In this document: positions 44,201 to 57,100 of the stretch, piece by piece
How the letters are laid out: each line of letters starts with the position of its first letter
How positions within the stretch are numbered: position 1 is the first letter of the stretch
Assembly: GCF_028583425.1 (NCBI RefSeq)
Contig: NC_072801.1
Coordinates: 61,581,766-61,645,765, forward strand
Length of the DNA stretch: 64,000 nucleotides
DNA from: Eublepharis macularius
Taxonomy: Eukaryota; Chordata; Lepidosauria; Squamata; Eublepharidae
Direction: 5' to 3'
Program-made: the position numbers and the translations under genes
Notes under the pieces: model-generated
What the model was told of the DNA's origin: nothing
Databases searched by the model: none
The model's input: only the letters and a program-made list of their open reading frames with translations

Positions 44201-45335
44201 AACCCTCTTCACTGAACCTAGCCCACCCCGATCCATCTGTGGTTAGGGCACAGGGATTCTAGATCAGACCGCTTGACTTCCAGGCTAGTGAATTCCAGTG
44301 TCTTTTTAACAAAAGGAAATTAACCAGAGTGGGGTACAGGAAGGGGAAGAGTGTGCGTAGGGCCATTTGTATCTGTTCCTTCCGTGACTGTGAATTGTGG
44401 TGTTTCAAGTCCACACTGAAGACCAGAACTGCTCATTTGAGAGAGAAGCAGGTTTGCGCTTGCAAACTCCAAATGTTCATTGGGGGATGAACAGAGCTTA
44501 CCTGTGTGCCAAGAGTTGCATGCAGTTGGGAGCCTGAAAAAGCTGGGTTCCAACTGCACGCCTTATGTGCCTCAGCATACATGTGAATAGGGTCTGGACA
44601 TGCATTTCAATGAGCATTACAGCTTGCTGCTGTGATCCTGCTTCCTCCATGTACATCATTTCTCTCCCTTTGAAAAGGCTATCGTTCCTTCCATGGCCAA
44701 CTCTTCTCCCTCTAGTTCTGAACCACTCCAACCCGGCTGTTTCCCTACTTTCCCTTTTAAATGCATTTATTTAAAACATTTATTCCTCAGCTTCCCATCA
44801 TGAGGTCATCGAAGTGTCTTTCATGCCAAGAGAAATCAGACAGCAGATAAAATGTTCATGAATGAACCCAAACCGAGTACAAATATGAGTTAATGATGAG
44901 TTCCAGGTTTGGAAAAGTTGAAGACAATCATAGTGCAGTATAGTATAAACTGTCTCCCATTTCTGATTGGTCCACTGATTTAAGATCAACATAGTACAGA
45001 ATGGATATGGGTGAAATTATGTATACGCATTTCAAAATAGGATACATCTAAAATTCACTGTGCAGAATACATGAAAACCTTCTCCAAGCCACCCTGCGTG
45101 TGTGTTCATATGTGTGTGTATGTGCATGTGTATACTGAAACTGGCTTTACCTGTAGTGTTTAATTCAATACTGTATCTTTTCTGCATTAGTCTTGGTCAA
45201 AATTGCCTGTTTATGAAAGATTAGCTTTAGAGGCCAGAATAAGCATGGACTGAATGTGAACTTCTGCATATGATCACTGTGGTTAGCCATTCTGCATTCT
45301 GTAAAGACCACTAGTGGCCCAAGAGACAAGATGCT
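44201..45335. other. No gene seen
   Basis: AT-rich sequence with small random open frames and a GT-rich stretch near 45110-45130. Nothing recognised. Confidence 0.5.
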
Positions 45336-45915
45336 TGCTATTATGTTCTGTCGCAGCTGCTTTGCTTATCTGAACAGGCCTTCTGCAGGTGCCACCTTGC
45401 ACATGGGCAAAATCAACAGCTGCCCATACATGGCCCCCATCTTTTGGCACAACCTACCTGAAGAGGTTAGGAAAGCTCTCACTCTCCTGGCTTTTGGCAA
45501 ACTGTACAAAACAGAATTATTCAGGAGGGCTTTTCTACTCATATAGGAGGGCTGTAATACAAGGAAGCTGTCTCAAAGAGATACATCAGTAAAAGGATAG
45601 GGAGTGAAAACAGACTTTATTACTATTACTTTAAGTATGACAGATTGTATACTTTACTATTATTACTGTAAGTATGATCCTACTGGGTAGATCCTACATT
45701 GCTTAATATGTCTATCTTAGAATAACGTATGCTCTGTTTCAACATTTCTTCAACGCTCTGTTGGATTTCTGCTGGTTTTAAATCTTGACAAATTTGCATG
45801 TATATACCCTATGACATGTATATGGAAATGTCTTTGACTGTAGTGACACTGTGTAATCCACCTTGAGTCTCAGTGAGAAAGGTGGACTATGAATAATATT
45901 AATACATAAATGTAA
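45336..45915 (+). mobile_element. LINE 3' end (L2/CR1-like), truncated
   Basis: Codons 45331-45546 encode the extreme C-terminus of a non-LTR reverse transcriptase (FWHNLPEEVRKALTLLAFGKLYKTELFRRAF), a segment characteristic of L2/CR1-type LINEs. A 3' UTR follows, ending CCACCTTGAGTCTCAGTGAG and AATAATATTAATACATAAATG, which resembles the family's short 3' repeats. The copy is 5'-truncated and inactive. Confidence 0.75.
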
Positions 45916-46662
45916 GTATCAGCATTTCCCCAAAACCTGCAGCCTTCAAGGGAACCATGGCCGCTTTCTCAGTCCCTATAATAGCTCACCTCAGTGGCAC
46001 CCTGAGCCTCCTGAGAGCACATCCTAGAACACTGCCCAGAATCCTCTGCAATGCTCAGGAATTCCCTGGCAGATGCGCAGTGGTTCCTCATCAGAAAAAT
46101 CAGCACGGAAAGGAAGCTGGGTGAGGTTTAAAACCCACTGAGTTAGAGGGTCTTGGTCCAAAGAGTAATATGAGAGGTTTTAATGGTTTGAAGCTTGGAG
46201 CCAACATTTCTGGGTTCTCCTTGGATTTGCAGTTAAAATGATTGCCAGTAACTCTTGGACTAGGGTTGCCAACTCTGGGCTGGGAAATTCCTGGAGATTT
46301 GGAGACGGAGCTTGGGGAGGGGAGGGTTTAGGGAGGCAAGGGACCTCAATGGAGTGTAATGCCATAGAGATCACACTGCAAAGCAGTCGCTTTCTTCAGG
46401 GGAACTGATCTCTATACTCTGGATTTCAGTTTTAATTCCAGGAGATTCCAGGCCCTACCTGGAGGTTGGCAGCCCTAACCTGTGTGCTCGAGGTTTGACT
46501 AAGGAGAGATTTGCTGAACTATCAACCTTTGTCTCTCGGAAGTGAAATTTGATGTAGGTCACAGGTGCACGAATTAGAACTCCTGGCTTCTTGGGCTTAT
46601 TGTTTATTCCTGCTGCAGGTCCTTGCGCTGTGTGTGGCCAGTGGCTCCCCCTGTCCCCTAGG
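45916..46662. other. Region upstream of CACNG7 coding exon 1
   Basis: The sequence holds one interspersed repeat (46264-46481). It ends in a pyrimidine-rich tract and CCTAG at 46661, a plausible splice acceptor two bases before the CACNG7 start codon, implying an upstream noncoding exon. Confidence 0.55.
46264..46481 (+). repeat. Interspersed repeat of the TTGCCAAC family
   Basis: A full-length copy: begins GGGTTGCCAACTCTGGG, contains TTCCTGGAGATTTGG and ATAATG-like words, and ends CTGGAGGTTGGCAGCC. The ends form a short inverted pair (TTGCCAAC and GTTGGCA). This is the reference for the other copies in this window. Confidence 0.75.
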
Positions 46663-46858
46663 ATGAGTAACTGTAGCAGCCGTGCCCTGACCCTGCTGTC
46701 TAGCGTTTTTGGAGCGTGCGGGCTGCTCCTGGTAGGAATCGCTGTCAGCACTGACTACTGGCTGTTCATGGAGGAAGGGATCGTGTTTCCGCAGAACCAG
46801 ACCACTGAGATTGTCATGGCACTCCACGCTGGCCTCTGGAGGGTCTGCTTCTTTGCAG
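46663..46858 (+). CDS. CACNG7: CACNG7 coding exon 1
   Basis: It encodes MSNCSSRALTLLSSVFGACG through WRVCFFA plus one base of a Gly codon (65 codons plus 1 nt). ATG follows a CCTAGG acceptor-like sequence; the exon ends CAG before GTAATG. It contains the short cytoplasmic N-terminus, TM1 and most of the first extracellular loop. Upstream in-frame codons are open but do not look like signal or conserved protein, so this ATG is chosen by homology. Confidence 0.95.
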
Positions 46859-49800
46859 GTAATGCGCTCGGGCCAGGCAACAGTTCTCTGCAAACAGTCT
46901 TCTTTTTTACGGGAATGTTTAGACCAGTGGTTCCCCAAGTGGGCAGTGCCACTCCTTGGGGGGCAGTGGGATTGCCTGGGGGGGCACAGGGTGAGGCAGT
47001 CTGAGTGCATTGTTCACTTATTTATGATTGACCAGAGCCAGTTTGGTGTAGTGGTTAAGAGTAGCAGGACTCTAATCTGGAGAACCAGGTTTGATTCCCC
47101 TCTCCACTGCTTGAAGCCAGCTGTGTGACCTTGGGTCAGTCACAGCTTCTAGGAGCTCTCACAGCCCCACTCACCTTACAGGGTGATTGTTGGATAACAA
47201 TAACATACTTTGTAAACTGCTATGGGTGGGTGTTAAGTTGTCCTGAAGGGCGGTATATAAATCGAATGTTGTTGTCGTTGTTGTTATTGTTAGAGCCTAG
47301 AGCGAAAAGCCTTCTTTGCTTCAAGTTTCTTCTTCTATTGGGATTTTTGGTAAACATGCCCCCGAAGCTCTAGTCAGACCAGTATACACATTTTGAGAAA
47401 CTGTTGTCACCCTGTGTAGTTTTGTTTCTTTGTCATTTTTCATGTTTTTGCTGGCAAGTCCTTAATATAATAGTATTTAATCACTAAGCTCTTTGTTTCA
47501 GAATAGAAATGGCAGCAGAAAAATCAAAGAAATGTTACTGTTTTGAATTTTATTGTTATTTTATTGTTTAGTGGGTTGTACAAACTACTCTTCTGAATAA
47601 TGCTTCTTGTAGGGTTGGGGAGGGGGGATTGGGGATGAGTTTATGAAATCAAGAGGGTGATGGCTTGAAAAAGTTTGAGAACCACCGATTTAGACTGCGA
47701 AGTTAGCGCTCCCAGGCATTAAACTAGTTCTGACCTACACACAATCATTGCGTCTGCTGCCGCAGTTCAGATATTCTAGTAACCTGGAAGTGTTTGGGGA
47801 TCAACAGAATTATGTGCTGAGTATGGAACGTGTGTTTGAGTTTTGTAAACATTTTGACAGCTGAACTCTGGCAAAGCTCAGGTTGCTCTTTGTAATGGGC
47901 TTGCTGAAAAAGCTACACTTTTTGCAGGAGCTGCAGTACGATCCAGAAGTGCAGCTTCTGGATCTGCAGAGAGGATATTCTCTGAATAGCTGTCATCCAA
48001 GAAACCACAATGACAGAAATGTTTGAGACTTAACAGCCCTTAAGGAAATTCAAACCCAAAAGAGAGTGGAGGATAGAATATATTGGGAGCACACCTGGAA
48101 ACGAAAGAGACTTGGCAGGTTTCTACCTACCTAGAGAGTGTTTGACTTATTGCTTACTGGAAACCCATCTTCCTTTAATTTAAAACCCCAAGAGACTCGC
48201 ATCCAAAGCCTTGGATGGTTAGTTAGAGTTATGGTGTGTGATTTATCCCACCCTCACTACTACCATCTACATTGGGTCTCTCTGGCCTAGGTTTGCCAAC
48301 CTCCAGGTGGCGTCTGGAAATTTCCCAAAATTTCCACTGAACTCCTAGAGATCAGTTCCCCAGAAGAAATGGCAGCCTCAGGGCCAAGCTACAAGTGACG
48401 AATGACACTTGCCTGGCAAGTGAACAGACTCACGTGTATTCCTCCCTGGTCACTTGCCATTCACTTATGCTCCACTTGATCAAGTGGAGAGCAAGTGAAT
48501 GGCAAGTGAACAGAGAGGAATACCCTTGAGTCTGTTCACTTGCCAGGCAAGTGTCATTCGTCACTTGTAGCTTGGCCCTTAGAGGGTGAACTCTATGGCG
48601 TTATATCCGGCCGAAGTCCTTCCCCTCCCATACCCACCATCTCAAAACAGCAGGAATTTCCCTACCCAGAGCAGGGAACCCTGTTCTGGCCCACAGGATC
48701 TGCTCCTGCAAGTGACCCCACACGGCACCTCCTTTCTATGCAACAGTACAAAGGTTGCTTCCACACAGGGTCAGGCTTGTGCAGCAGCAATGGGTCTTCC
48801 ACAAGGCAGGTTTCCCTGCCCTTTCCTTGCCCCAGTCCTTTCCCCTGGACCAGGTTTATCCCCCCAGTTTAAAATAAAAGGCAACTGAATATTATTATAT
48901 CAATAAAACCTTACCACAATATGTATAACAGTTTCTGTCAATTCTCAGCTTTCAATTATAAGAAAAAAACAATTCTCTAGCCCCTTTTGTTGTAGAAATA
49001 TGCCTTTACCCTTAGATCCCCACAACAGAAGACCGTTAGAGCTTTCCCTTTTTCCTTAACTGAAAGCTGGGAGTTCAGAAAACCTGTTATACATATTGCT
49101 GTAACATTATATTGATATAATATATTCAATTCCCAATGTTAAAGAAAACAAAAGGCCCCCTGGTGGAGGGGCCGAGGATATGGCCACCGTGTAAACAGGA
49201 TCATGGAAAATGGCTGCGACGGAGGTGGCAAAATCTGAACTTTCCCACCTCCATAGCAGCCGTCCAGGTTTTTCTGTGATTTTTCCAAAACTTTGCAGCA
49301 AAGCAGGTTTGTGAAAGATTGGAGGAAAACCAGGGAAACCCGAGAAGGGGCATGAATTAGGGTTGTCAACTACAGATGGGGGGATTCCTGGAGATTTATG
49401 GGGTGGAGACTGAGAGGGTGGGGTTTGGGGAGGGGGTGGATAGGATGCCACCCTCCAAAGCTGCCATTTCCTCCAGAGGGGCTGATCATTGTAGCCTGGA
49501 ACTCTATTGTAATTCTAGGAAATTTCCAGCCACCACCTGGAAGTTGGCAACCATATGCATGAAAGCATCCTGATAGGGCAGGGAGAACTCTTCTCAGCAG
49601 CATTGAATCTGGGGCAGATAATCTGTGTGGAAATAGCCATAGTTCCTCCCATCCTTAGGCTTAAGCCCTGTAAATACTTCATCCCCAGCCCTGCATTCTC
49701 CTTGGGTTGCCCCTTCCTCATATCCCTAATTCCTTGGCTTCTCTCCTGTAGGCCTTTGCCACTCTGTCCCCAGTGAGTAAAGCTGCCAACTCTGGGTTGG

Positions 49801-52800
49801 GAAATTCCTGGAGATTCAGGACAGACCCTGGGAATGATGAAGTTTGGGGAGGGATCTCAGCAGAGTATAATGGCATAAGCTCTACCCTCCAAACACTATC
49901 ATTTTCTTTATGGGAACTGGGTCGTTTCCACATGTCGACGTCGCGCCACACTCAGGGAACAAGTGTGTCTTCCTGATGCAATTTCTGACATCATCGCACC
50001 ACGATCCTATTTTCGTGGCGCAATGACGTTAGAAATCGCACCAGGAAGACGCCCTTGTTCCCTGAGTGTGGCGCAACATTAGGACACGCGGAAACGACCC
50101 TGAACTCTGTAGTCTGAAGCTGAGCTGTAATTCTCGGAGATCTCCAGAACACCCCAGGAGGATGGCAACCTTAGGCCTCTGTTCTGTCTTCTTTCCTTTA
50201 GCTGCTCTGCCTCTACTCCCATTTTCACCTCCTGTTCCAGGTTTCCCACTGACTGGTCATACCGGTTTCCCACTGACATTGCACAGGTTTTTCTGCCCCT
50301 TGGACCTGAATGAGATTCTTTTTTTCTCCCAGCAAAACCAGCTTTTCACCTTCTTCCCTTTCCCAACACTTCAGTGGTCAGTTTCAGTGATGTGAATCTG
50401 GTATGTTTTTTTCCTTCTGCAGGTCAGAAAAAAGGTAGCTGCGTCGCTTCTGAATACTTCCTAGAGCCTCGGCCTGACCCTGACCCTGAGGGTCCCCTGG
50501 TTACAGAGAACACAGAAAACATCCTCAGTAAGTGGGTGAAGGTAGCAGCCTGGATGGCTCAGTCTAGCCGAATCCTGCTGGAGCATAGAAACTTTAGCAG
50601 GGTCAGCCACGTTTAGTACTTGGATGGGAGACCTCCAACAAAGATCTGGGTTGCCATGAGAAGGCAAGCAATGGCAAACCACCTTTGTTCATCTCTTGCC
50701 ATGAAAACCCCTTGAGGGGTTGCCATGTCAGTGGCAACTTGACAGCACTTCTTTACTTTTACTGTGGGTGAACTTACTCAGCTGCAAACCTCTCACTTGG
50801 TGGGTGTTTATTTCAACAGGCCCTGAGAGCCAATCTCACTAATGCAATGCAAGTCCTTCTGGCTCACACCAAGAGACTTCCTCTCCCTCATCCTTTGCTT
50901 TTATTGGTTCCATTACATCCCATTCACCAGCACTGCACATCTTTGGATAACGATGGCTGAGATAGGCAAGGTGCAAGAACTAGGGTGGCCAGCCTCCAGG
51001 CGGTGGCTGGAGATCTCCCAGATTTACAACTGATCTCCTGGCCATAGTTCCCCTGGAGAAAATGGTTGCTTTGGAAGATGGATTCTATGGCATCTATTGC
51101 TGAGGTCCCTCCATTCCCCAAACCCCTCTCCAGACTTCACCCCCAAATCTCCCAGAATTCCCCAACCTGGAGCTAGCAACCCTAAATGACCCTGGATCTT
51201 CCCCCTTTTGTTGACCTAAATCACCCCTTCCTCTGGAACACCTGTTTTCCCTGCAGGAGAAAACTGGGTACCTGCGTGTTTCCTCCCATGGGGAGGGGAA
51301 GGGAGGCTTCAGATCAGGAAAACAACATGGGGAAAATGGCAAAATATCCCTCTCCATTACCTCTTTCCTCACCTGATTAAGGCCCACCCATCATGGCTGC
51401 TCTACCCTTTAAAAAGTTCAACAGACCCAATTCTGGATCTCCTTGTATATAAAGTACTTTGACCCACTGCTATCTCTTGCTCTGAGTGAAATTATCTATT
51501 TATTTGCTTTATTTATACCAAGGGTTGCTAGATACCCCTGAACCTTTGTGTGTGCACTCCCAGCAGGCGTGATGATGTCAGCTTCTAGTAGTGACATCAT
51601 CACACCTGGCAGTGGGTCTGCACAGGGATCAATTCACAGGCTGTGAAGGGCAGGAGCATGCCTGCCACCAGGCGCAATGATGTCACTTCCAGAAGCGGGA
51701 GTGCACCTGCTGCACGCTGGCCCGGGAGGTTTTTTGCCTTCCAGGCCTGTTCCCTGGGGCTTTCCCCCCCCCCCCCGCCAGCCAGGTGAGTGGTAGCAGG
51801 GGAGCAGAGGCTGGGAGCGGGGGATTCCCCTCCAGCATGCTTGGTCCAAGGTCACCCAGTAAGCTTCTATGGTAGAGTGGGGATTCAGACCTGGATCTTC
51901 CGGATCCTAGTCCAACACTACACCACACTGGCTGGTCATGAAACCTGGAATACATCCTAATCCTCTGCATGTTTACCTGGAAGTAAATCCCTCTTTGTTC
52001 AATGGGAGTTACTTACAAGTAAGAATCCAGGGCTTGTGTGATACAGGGCCTATGGGGGTCTTTAATTCATTTAATTTAAACAGCGATGGATGAGAAGACT
52101 TAACCACTTCCACTCACCCACCCCACCCTGTGCCATTATCCTAATTTGAATCTGGGTCCTTCTGCATGCCCACTATTTACAAAGGAAAAAAAATGCTGGG
52201 CTCTCCAGGTATGCAACTCCCAGCATCTCCTCTAGGGCTGCTTCCACACAGAGGTTTTGCTGTGGTTTCGTGTCTAAAGTGAAGCAGGGTTTTTTTTTTG
52301 AGCATCCACACAATGTGGTTCCTTGATTATCCACATTTCATACTTTCCCCTGCTCTGCTGTGATCTTTCTTAGACCTTGTTTGGTACAATCTTTTGGGGA
52401 AGTTTGCAATCAAATCCCCTTTGCATGTTACGTGGTCCAGCAGGTATGCATTTTTGTAGGTCCCCCACCCCAGTCAGTGCCATTTTTCTTGTCTCAATCC
52501 CCTGGGACTGTCCTCCCCCTGTGCTACTGGAGAGCTTTTAAAGCTTTTTAAAATGCTATAGTGAGATGCCAGTTACCATTTTTTAAAAGCTTACAAAGCT
52601 GGGGGGGGGGGGGGGGGCCTATGCAGAGTTGAGGTAAGTGGGGAGGACTCTAACATGTGGACACTCCATTGCCACAGTGAATGCCTCTGTGTTCGCAGCA
52701 CTGACAGAAGGAACATGGTAAAACATTGCAAGTGGATGCAGCTGAGTTCTGCCAATTAAGGCTGCAGGCAGAGGCCCCGTAGCATGAACTCCTTTTCACC

Positions 52801-54090
52801 TCCCAGAGTTTCCCTCATTTCACTCGCCAGTAAGTCTCATTGATTTCAACAGGACTTCAAAATAAGCCTCTAGTCCAGCAGCCCAGTCCTATGTAAGCCT
52901 GCAGAGGGCAGCTGCTGCCACAGCTCTTGGCTTGCGCTGCTGGAACTCATTGGCATCCTCTTCTCTAAAAATCCAGCATGCTGTGAATGCTTAACAGGAT
53001 TTAAGAGCGGGGACTGCAATGCATCTGTGCAGCAGAACCCACCAACGTTAAGTATATGCATTTGGACATCAGTAGCTTTGGTTTTCTCGTACTAGGCAGT
53101 TGTTGGCATGTTAAAGCCGAGCCCCATTAAGCTAAAGTAAACCGGCAATATGCACGGTGGCCCACCAGGAGCTCAGTAAACGTCTGTGGGTTTTATTTTG
53201 TTGTGTTTTGCTATCTGCCTGGACTGCAACTTCAGAGGGGGGGGGGAGAGAGAGAGAGTGTGTGTGTGTGTGTGTGCGCGCGCGCGCACCCCACCGTAAG
53301 CAGTTGGTTGGCCTGGTGCAGCACTCATTCCTATAGATCTTTAAGATCAGGCACGATAATATGCTGGCAGCGGATATCACCTGGCACTGCTGTTCCCTTT
53401 GCTAAGGAAAACAAAAGTTGTGCATTATAGCTATCCTTATGCCTTATGCCCTGGCTTTAATGAGCCAGGACAGGTTATAGGCAGTTCTGTAGCCTTGGAC
53501 AAAAAAGATGTGATGGAAAGCTGGTGAGGCCAGGTGATCTCCTGTCTGTAGGTTGTGGAAGAAAATGAGCTGCATGCCAGAAATAATAACAACTTGTCCT
53601 TCCAGGTCTTACTAGACCTTGATTTTACAGGTGCCAACTTTCCAATCAACCCCTGCTCTTTCTAGGGTTGCCAATCTCCAGGTGGGGCCTGGAGATCAGG
53701 AATTACAGCTGATCTCCAGACCACAGAGATCAGTACTCCTGGAGAAACTGGCTGCTTTTGGAGAACAGACACTGAGTTCTCTCCTTTACTTAAACCATGC
53801 TCTCCACTGGCTCCATCCCCAAATCTCTAGGAATTTCCCAACCCCGAGCTGGTAACTGAAGCTCTTATGCCTTTATCCCTAGCCTTATGGACAGACTTTA
53901 GCAGGTGATGGTATTTATCTCTGAGTTGCACCTGCAAAAAAAAATTGCTGATTTCTAGATATCAAGTCACTTTTAAAGGTGCAAGAGCAGGATAGGATGT
54001 TATTTTCAGTACAGCTGGCAACTGTATTTCATTTTTTACCATTGTGAGCATGATCTGTGAAACAGAAAGCAGAATGTCTGTCCGTTCGTG

Positions 54091-54157
<67 letters not shown>

Positions 54158-57100
54158 CACTGCCCCCTGCTGGATAAAACAAGGAATGGCTCAGCTTTGT
54201 ATGGCTGAAAAAATACTACACATTTCCAAAAGCCAGCACAGGTCACAAAATGGTGCAGTCATGCAGGCAATGGGAAATGTTCTGCAGCTCATCAATAGTG
54301 ATGTCACAAGCAATACCCCATGGCTGCTCATGACATTCCTGCAACCTAGGGTTGTCAACTGCCTGGAGAAAAAGAAAATCCCTGAAAGCAAGAGGTTTTG
54401 GCAGCTAGTCATGCAGAGACAAATGTGCATCTTCCTAAATGCTCTGTCTTTTGACACAACTATTAAAGCTACAGGAACCCAAATACCCTATCCGAAAACA
54501 CCTTTTATAAAAAAAAAAAATAGGCAGGCTCCATCTACAGAAAATTAAGTGCTGACAGATGTTAATGGTTCTAGAGGGCTTAACTCTCTGTGACTTGACA
54601 ACCTGAGACTAGAAATAAACAGATTGTTTGGGGAACCATTTATGGAAGTCCAGTTGTAGGATAATGAAATCCAAATTCTAGAAAACTTCATTCTTGAGGA
54701 GGTCAGCATATTTCAAGTAGAGTAGAAACGTCAGGTTTCTGGGGAGGGAACCTAGACAGACTGGGATGATCCACCAGTGACTTCACTCAAACTATAAAGC
54801 AGACACAGAATCATTTCTAGAAGTTTTTGGTGCAAATGTATATAGTTCATCACTTACATAGCTTTTATAAAAAATATAATGTACACATTATTTTATACAG
54901 CACTGTTAGTGTTCCTCTAAGCTGTGTTGAGCATTATGTAGCTGGAAAAGTGGGTAAGAATTTCACACAAATAAATATTAAAAGATTTTTCATAATATTC
55001 ATGTGATGATCACCTCCAGACTGGACTACTGTAACTCACTCTATGCAGGGCTACCCTTGGGCCTGATCTGGAAACTGCAGCTGGTCCAGAATGCAGTGGC
55101 GCACGTTCTTATGGGGACCCGATGTAGAACACTTATACACCAGGTGCTCTATCAGCTGCATGAGTTTCCGGTTGAATTCTGGATCAAGTTCACGGTCTTG
55201 GTTATGACCTTCAAAGCCTTAAACAGACTGGAACCAACATATCTGTGGGACCGTCCCTTCCCCTATGTTCCTCGGAGGGACTTGCATTCCTCTGGTCAGC
55301 ATTTGCTGGTTGTCCCCTGCCTAAAAGATGTCTGCCTGAACTCGACCAGAGCTAGAGCTTTTTCATCTCCGGCGCCAGCCTGGTGGAACACTCTTTCAGT
55401 TCAGACCTGGGCCCTGCGGGACCTATTAGAGTTCTGCAGGGCTTTAAGATGTTCCGCCAGGTTTATGGCTGAGGCAGGTGATTCATCACTTAGGCCTTCC
55501 CTGCTTTGCCCCCTGCTGTTTTGATCTTTAGTAGATTTTATTCTAGAAGAGCCACGTGGCACAGAGTGGTAAACTGCAGTACTGCAGCCCAAGCTCTGCT
55601 CACAACCTGAGTTCGATTCTAGCAGAAGCCGGGTTCAGGTAGCTGGCTCAAGGTTGATGCAGCCTTCCATCCTTCTGAGGTTGGTAAAATGAGTACCCAG
55701 TTTCCTGGGGGTAAGGTGTAGATGACTGGGGAAGGCAATGGCAAACCACCCCGTAACAAAGTCTGCCAAGAAAATGTCGTGATGTGATGTTCCCCTACAA
55801 GTTAGTAATGACTCGGTGCTTGCCGAGGCGACTACCTTTGCCTTTACCTTAGATTTTATTCTATGTTGTCCTACCCACACTGCTGCATATAAATTACAAA
55901 TAGATACCATATTTGGCATTATTTATTTGGTTTTATTGCATTTATATAGTATTATATAGTATTTATTGTACTGACTGATGTTGTTGTAACCCGCCCTGAG
56001 TCTGCTTGTGCAGAGGATGGGCTAAATAAATAAATAAATAAATAACATTCTCCAAATGGGTATGAAACTGTAGACTAATATGTCACATCTTGTATGTAAA
56101 TCAGGAAATGTAAACATAATATTTGGTACTGTATTTCTGAGTCACTCAAATGCTGTTAGATCCACATTGGCTGAACAGACAGGGATTGCAGGTAACTGCA
56201 AAGTCCAAAGCCAAAAGCCACATACAGGCAATACCTTTTAGTAGGACTAGTCAAAATAACACAAAACAGTGGGCAAGCTTTTCAGTCCTCCCGAACTCTT
56301 CATCAGGCTAGATATTTAAAAAGTGGAAACAAGTAGAAGAAAAAAAAAGTGTTTTAGGCCATGATCTCAAAGCCAGTGGTCTGCAACTGTTGAAGAGTCA
56401 TGTTGCCTAAATATGGTATTGGTATCAGGCACCCTTAAGAGGAAGATGGTGAGAACAATGATAGCTTCCATCATGAATACAAACAAAAGAGGCCAATCAA
56501 TGTCTCTCTGACACTACATAGGCCCCTTAAAAGATGGAGAGCAAAGTAAAACAGGGTAGTTCATACATTAACAATGGTGGTTGTGGAAAATGCCATCAAG
56601 TTGTAGCTTGAACTCCTGCTGCAGTTTTCAAGGAAAGAGACTAACAACGGTTTGCCATTGCCTGCCTCTGCATAGCAACCCTGAACTTACTTGGTGGTTT
56701 TCCATCCAATGACTAATCAAGGCCAACCCTGGTTAGTTTCCATGATCCAACAAGACCAGGCTAGCCTAGGCTATCTAGGTAAGGGCTACATTAACAATGG
56801 AGATTAATTTGATGAACTAATAAGAGACAATGGGAGCCAGAGTGGAGTATCATTATTGAGACGGCAGTCTTTCACAGGTTGTTTTTCCTGCCTCCCTGCT
56901 ATCCAAGATTGAATACTGAGACAAGGCCTGGATCGTTCATAGCTGCGTTGAGCCTCTCTTAATACCTACCTCAAACTATCATAAAATCCTGCCATCCTCC
57001 CATTTGCCAAAACCCAAACCAAAAAACCATTGGAGAAGCATTACAAAATCCTTCCTAATTCTGTCAGGGCTAAGCTTTTTAATGAGGTCTCAGAACAGGG

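Larger units (their letters stand above)
46859..50422 (+). other. CACNG7: CACNG7 intron between coding exons 1 and 2
   Basis: Begins GTAATG and ends TTCCTTCTGCAG. It is rich in mobile elements: hAT with nested SINE, Harbinger-like MITE inside an older repeat, and further MITEs, each listed. The part 47696-48290 shows nothing recognisable. Confidence 0.9.

Noticed and set aside
46591-46662. Longer N-terminus of CACNG7 from an upstream ATG
   Set aside because: The upstream frame is open by chance, crosses an acceptor-like site, and the family starts at MS(N/H)CSSRALTLLSS.
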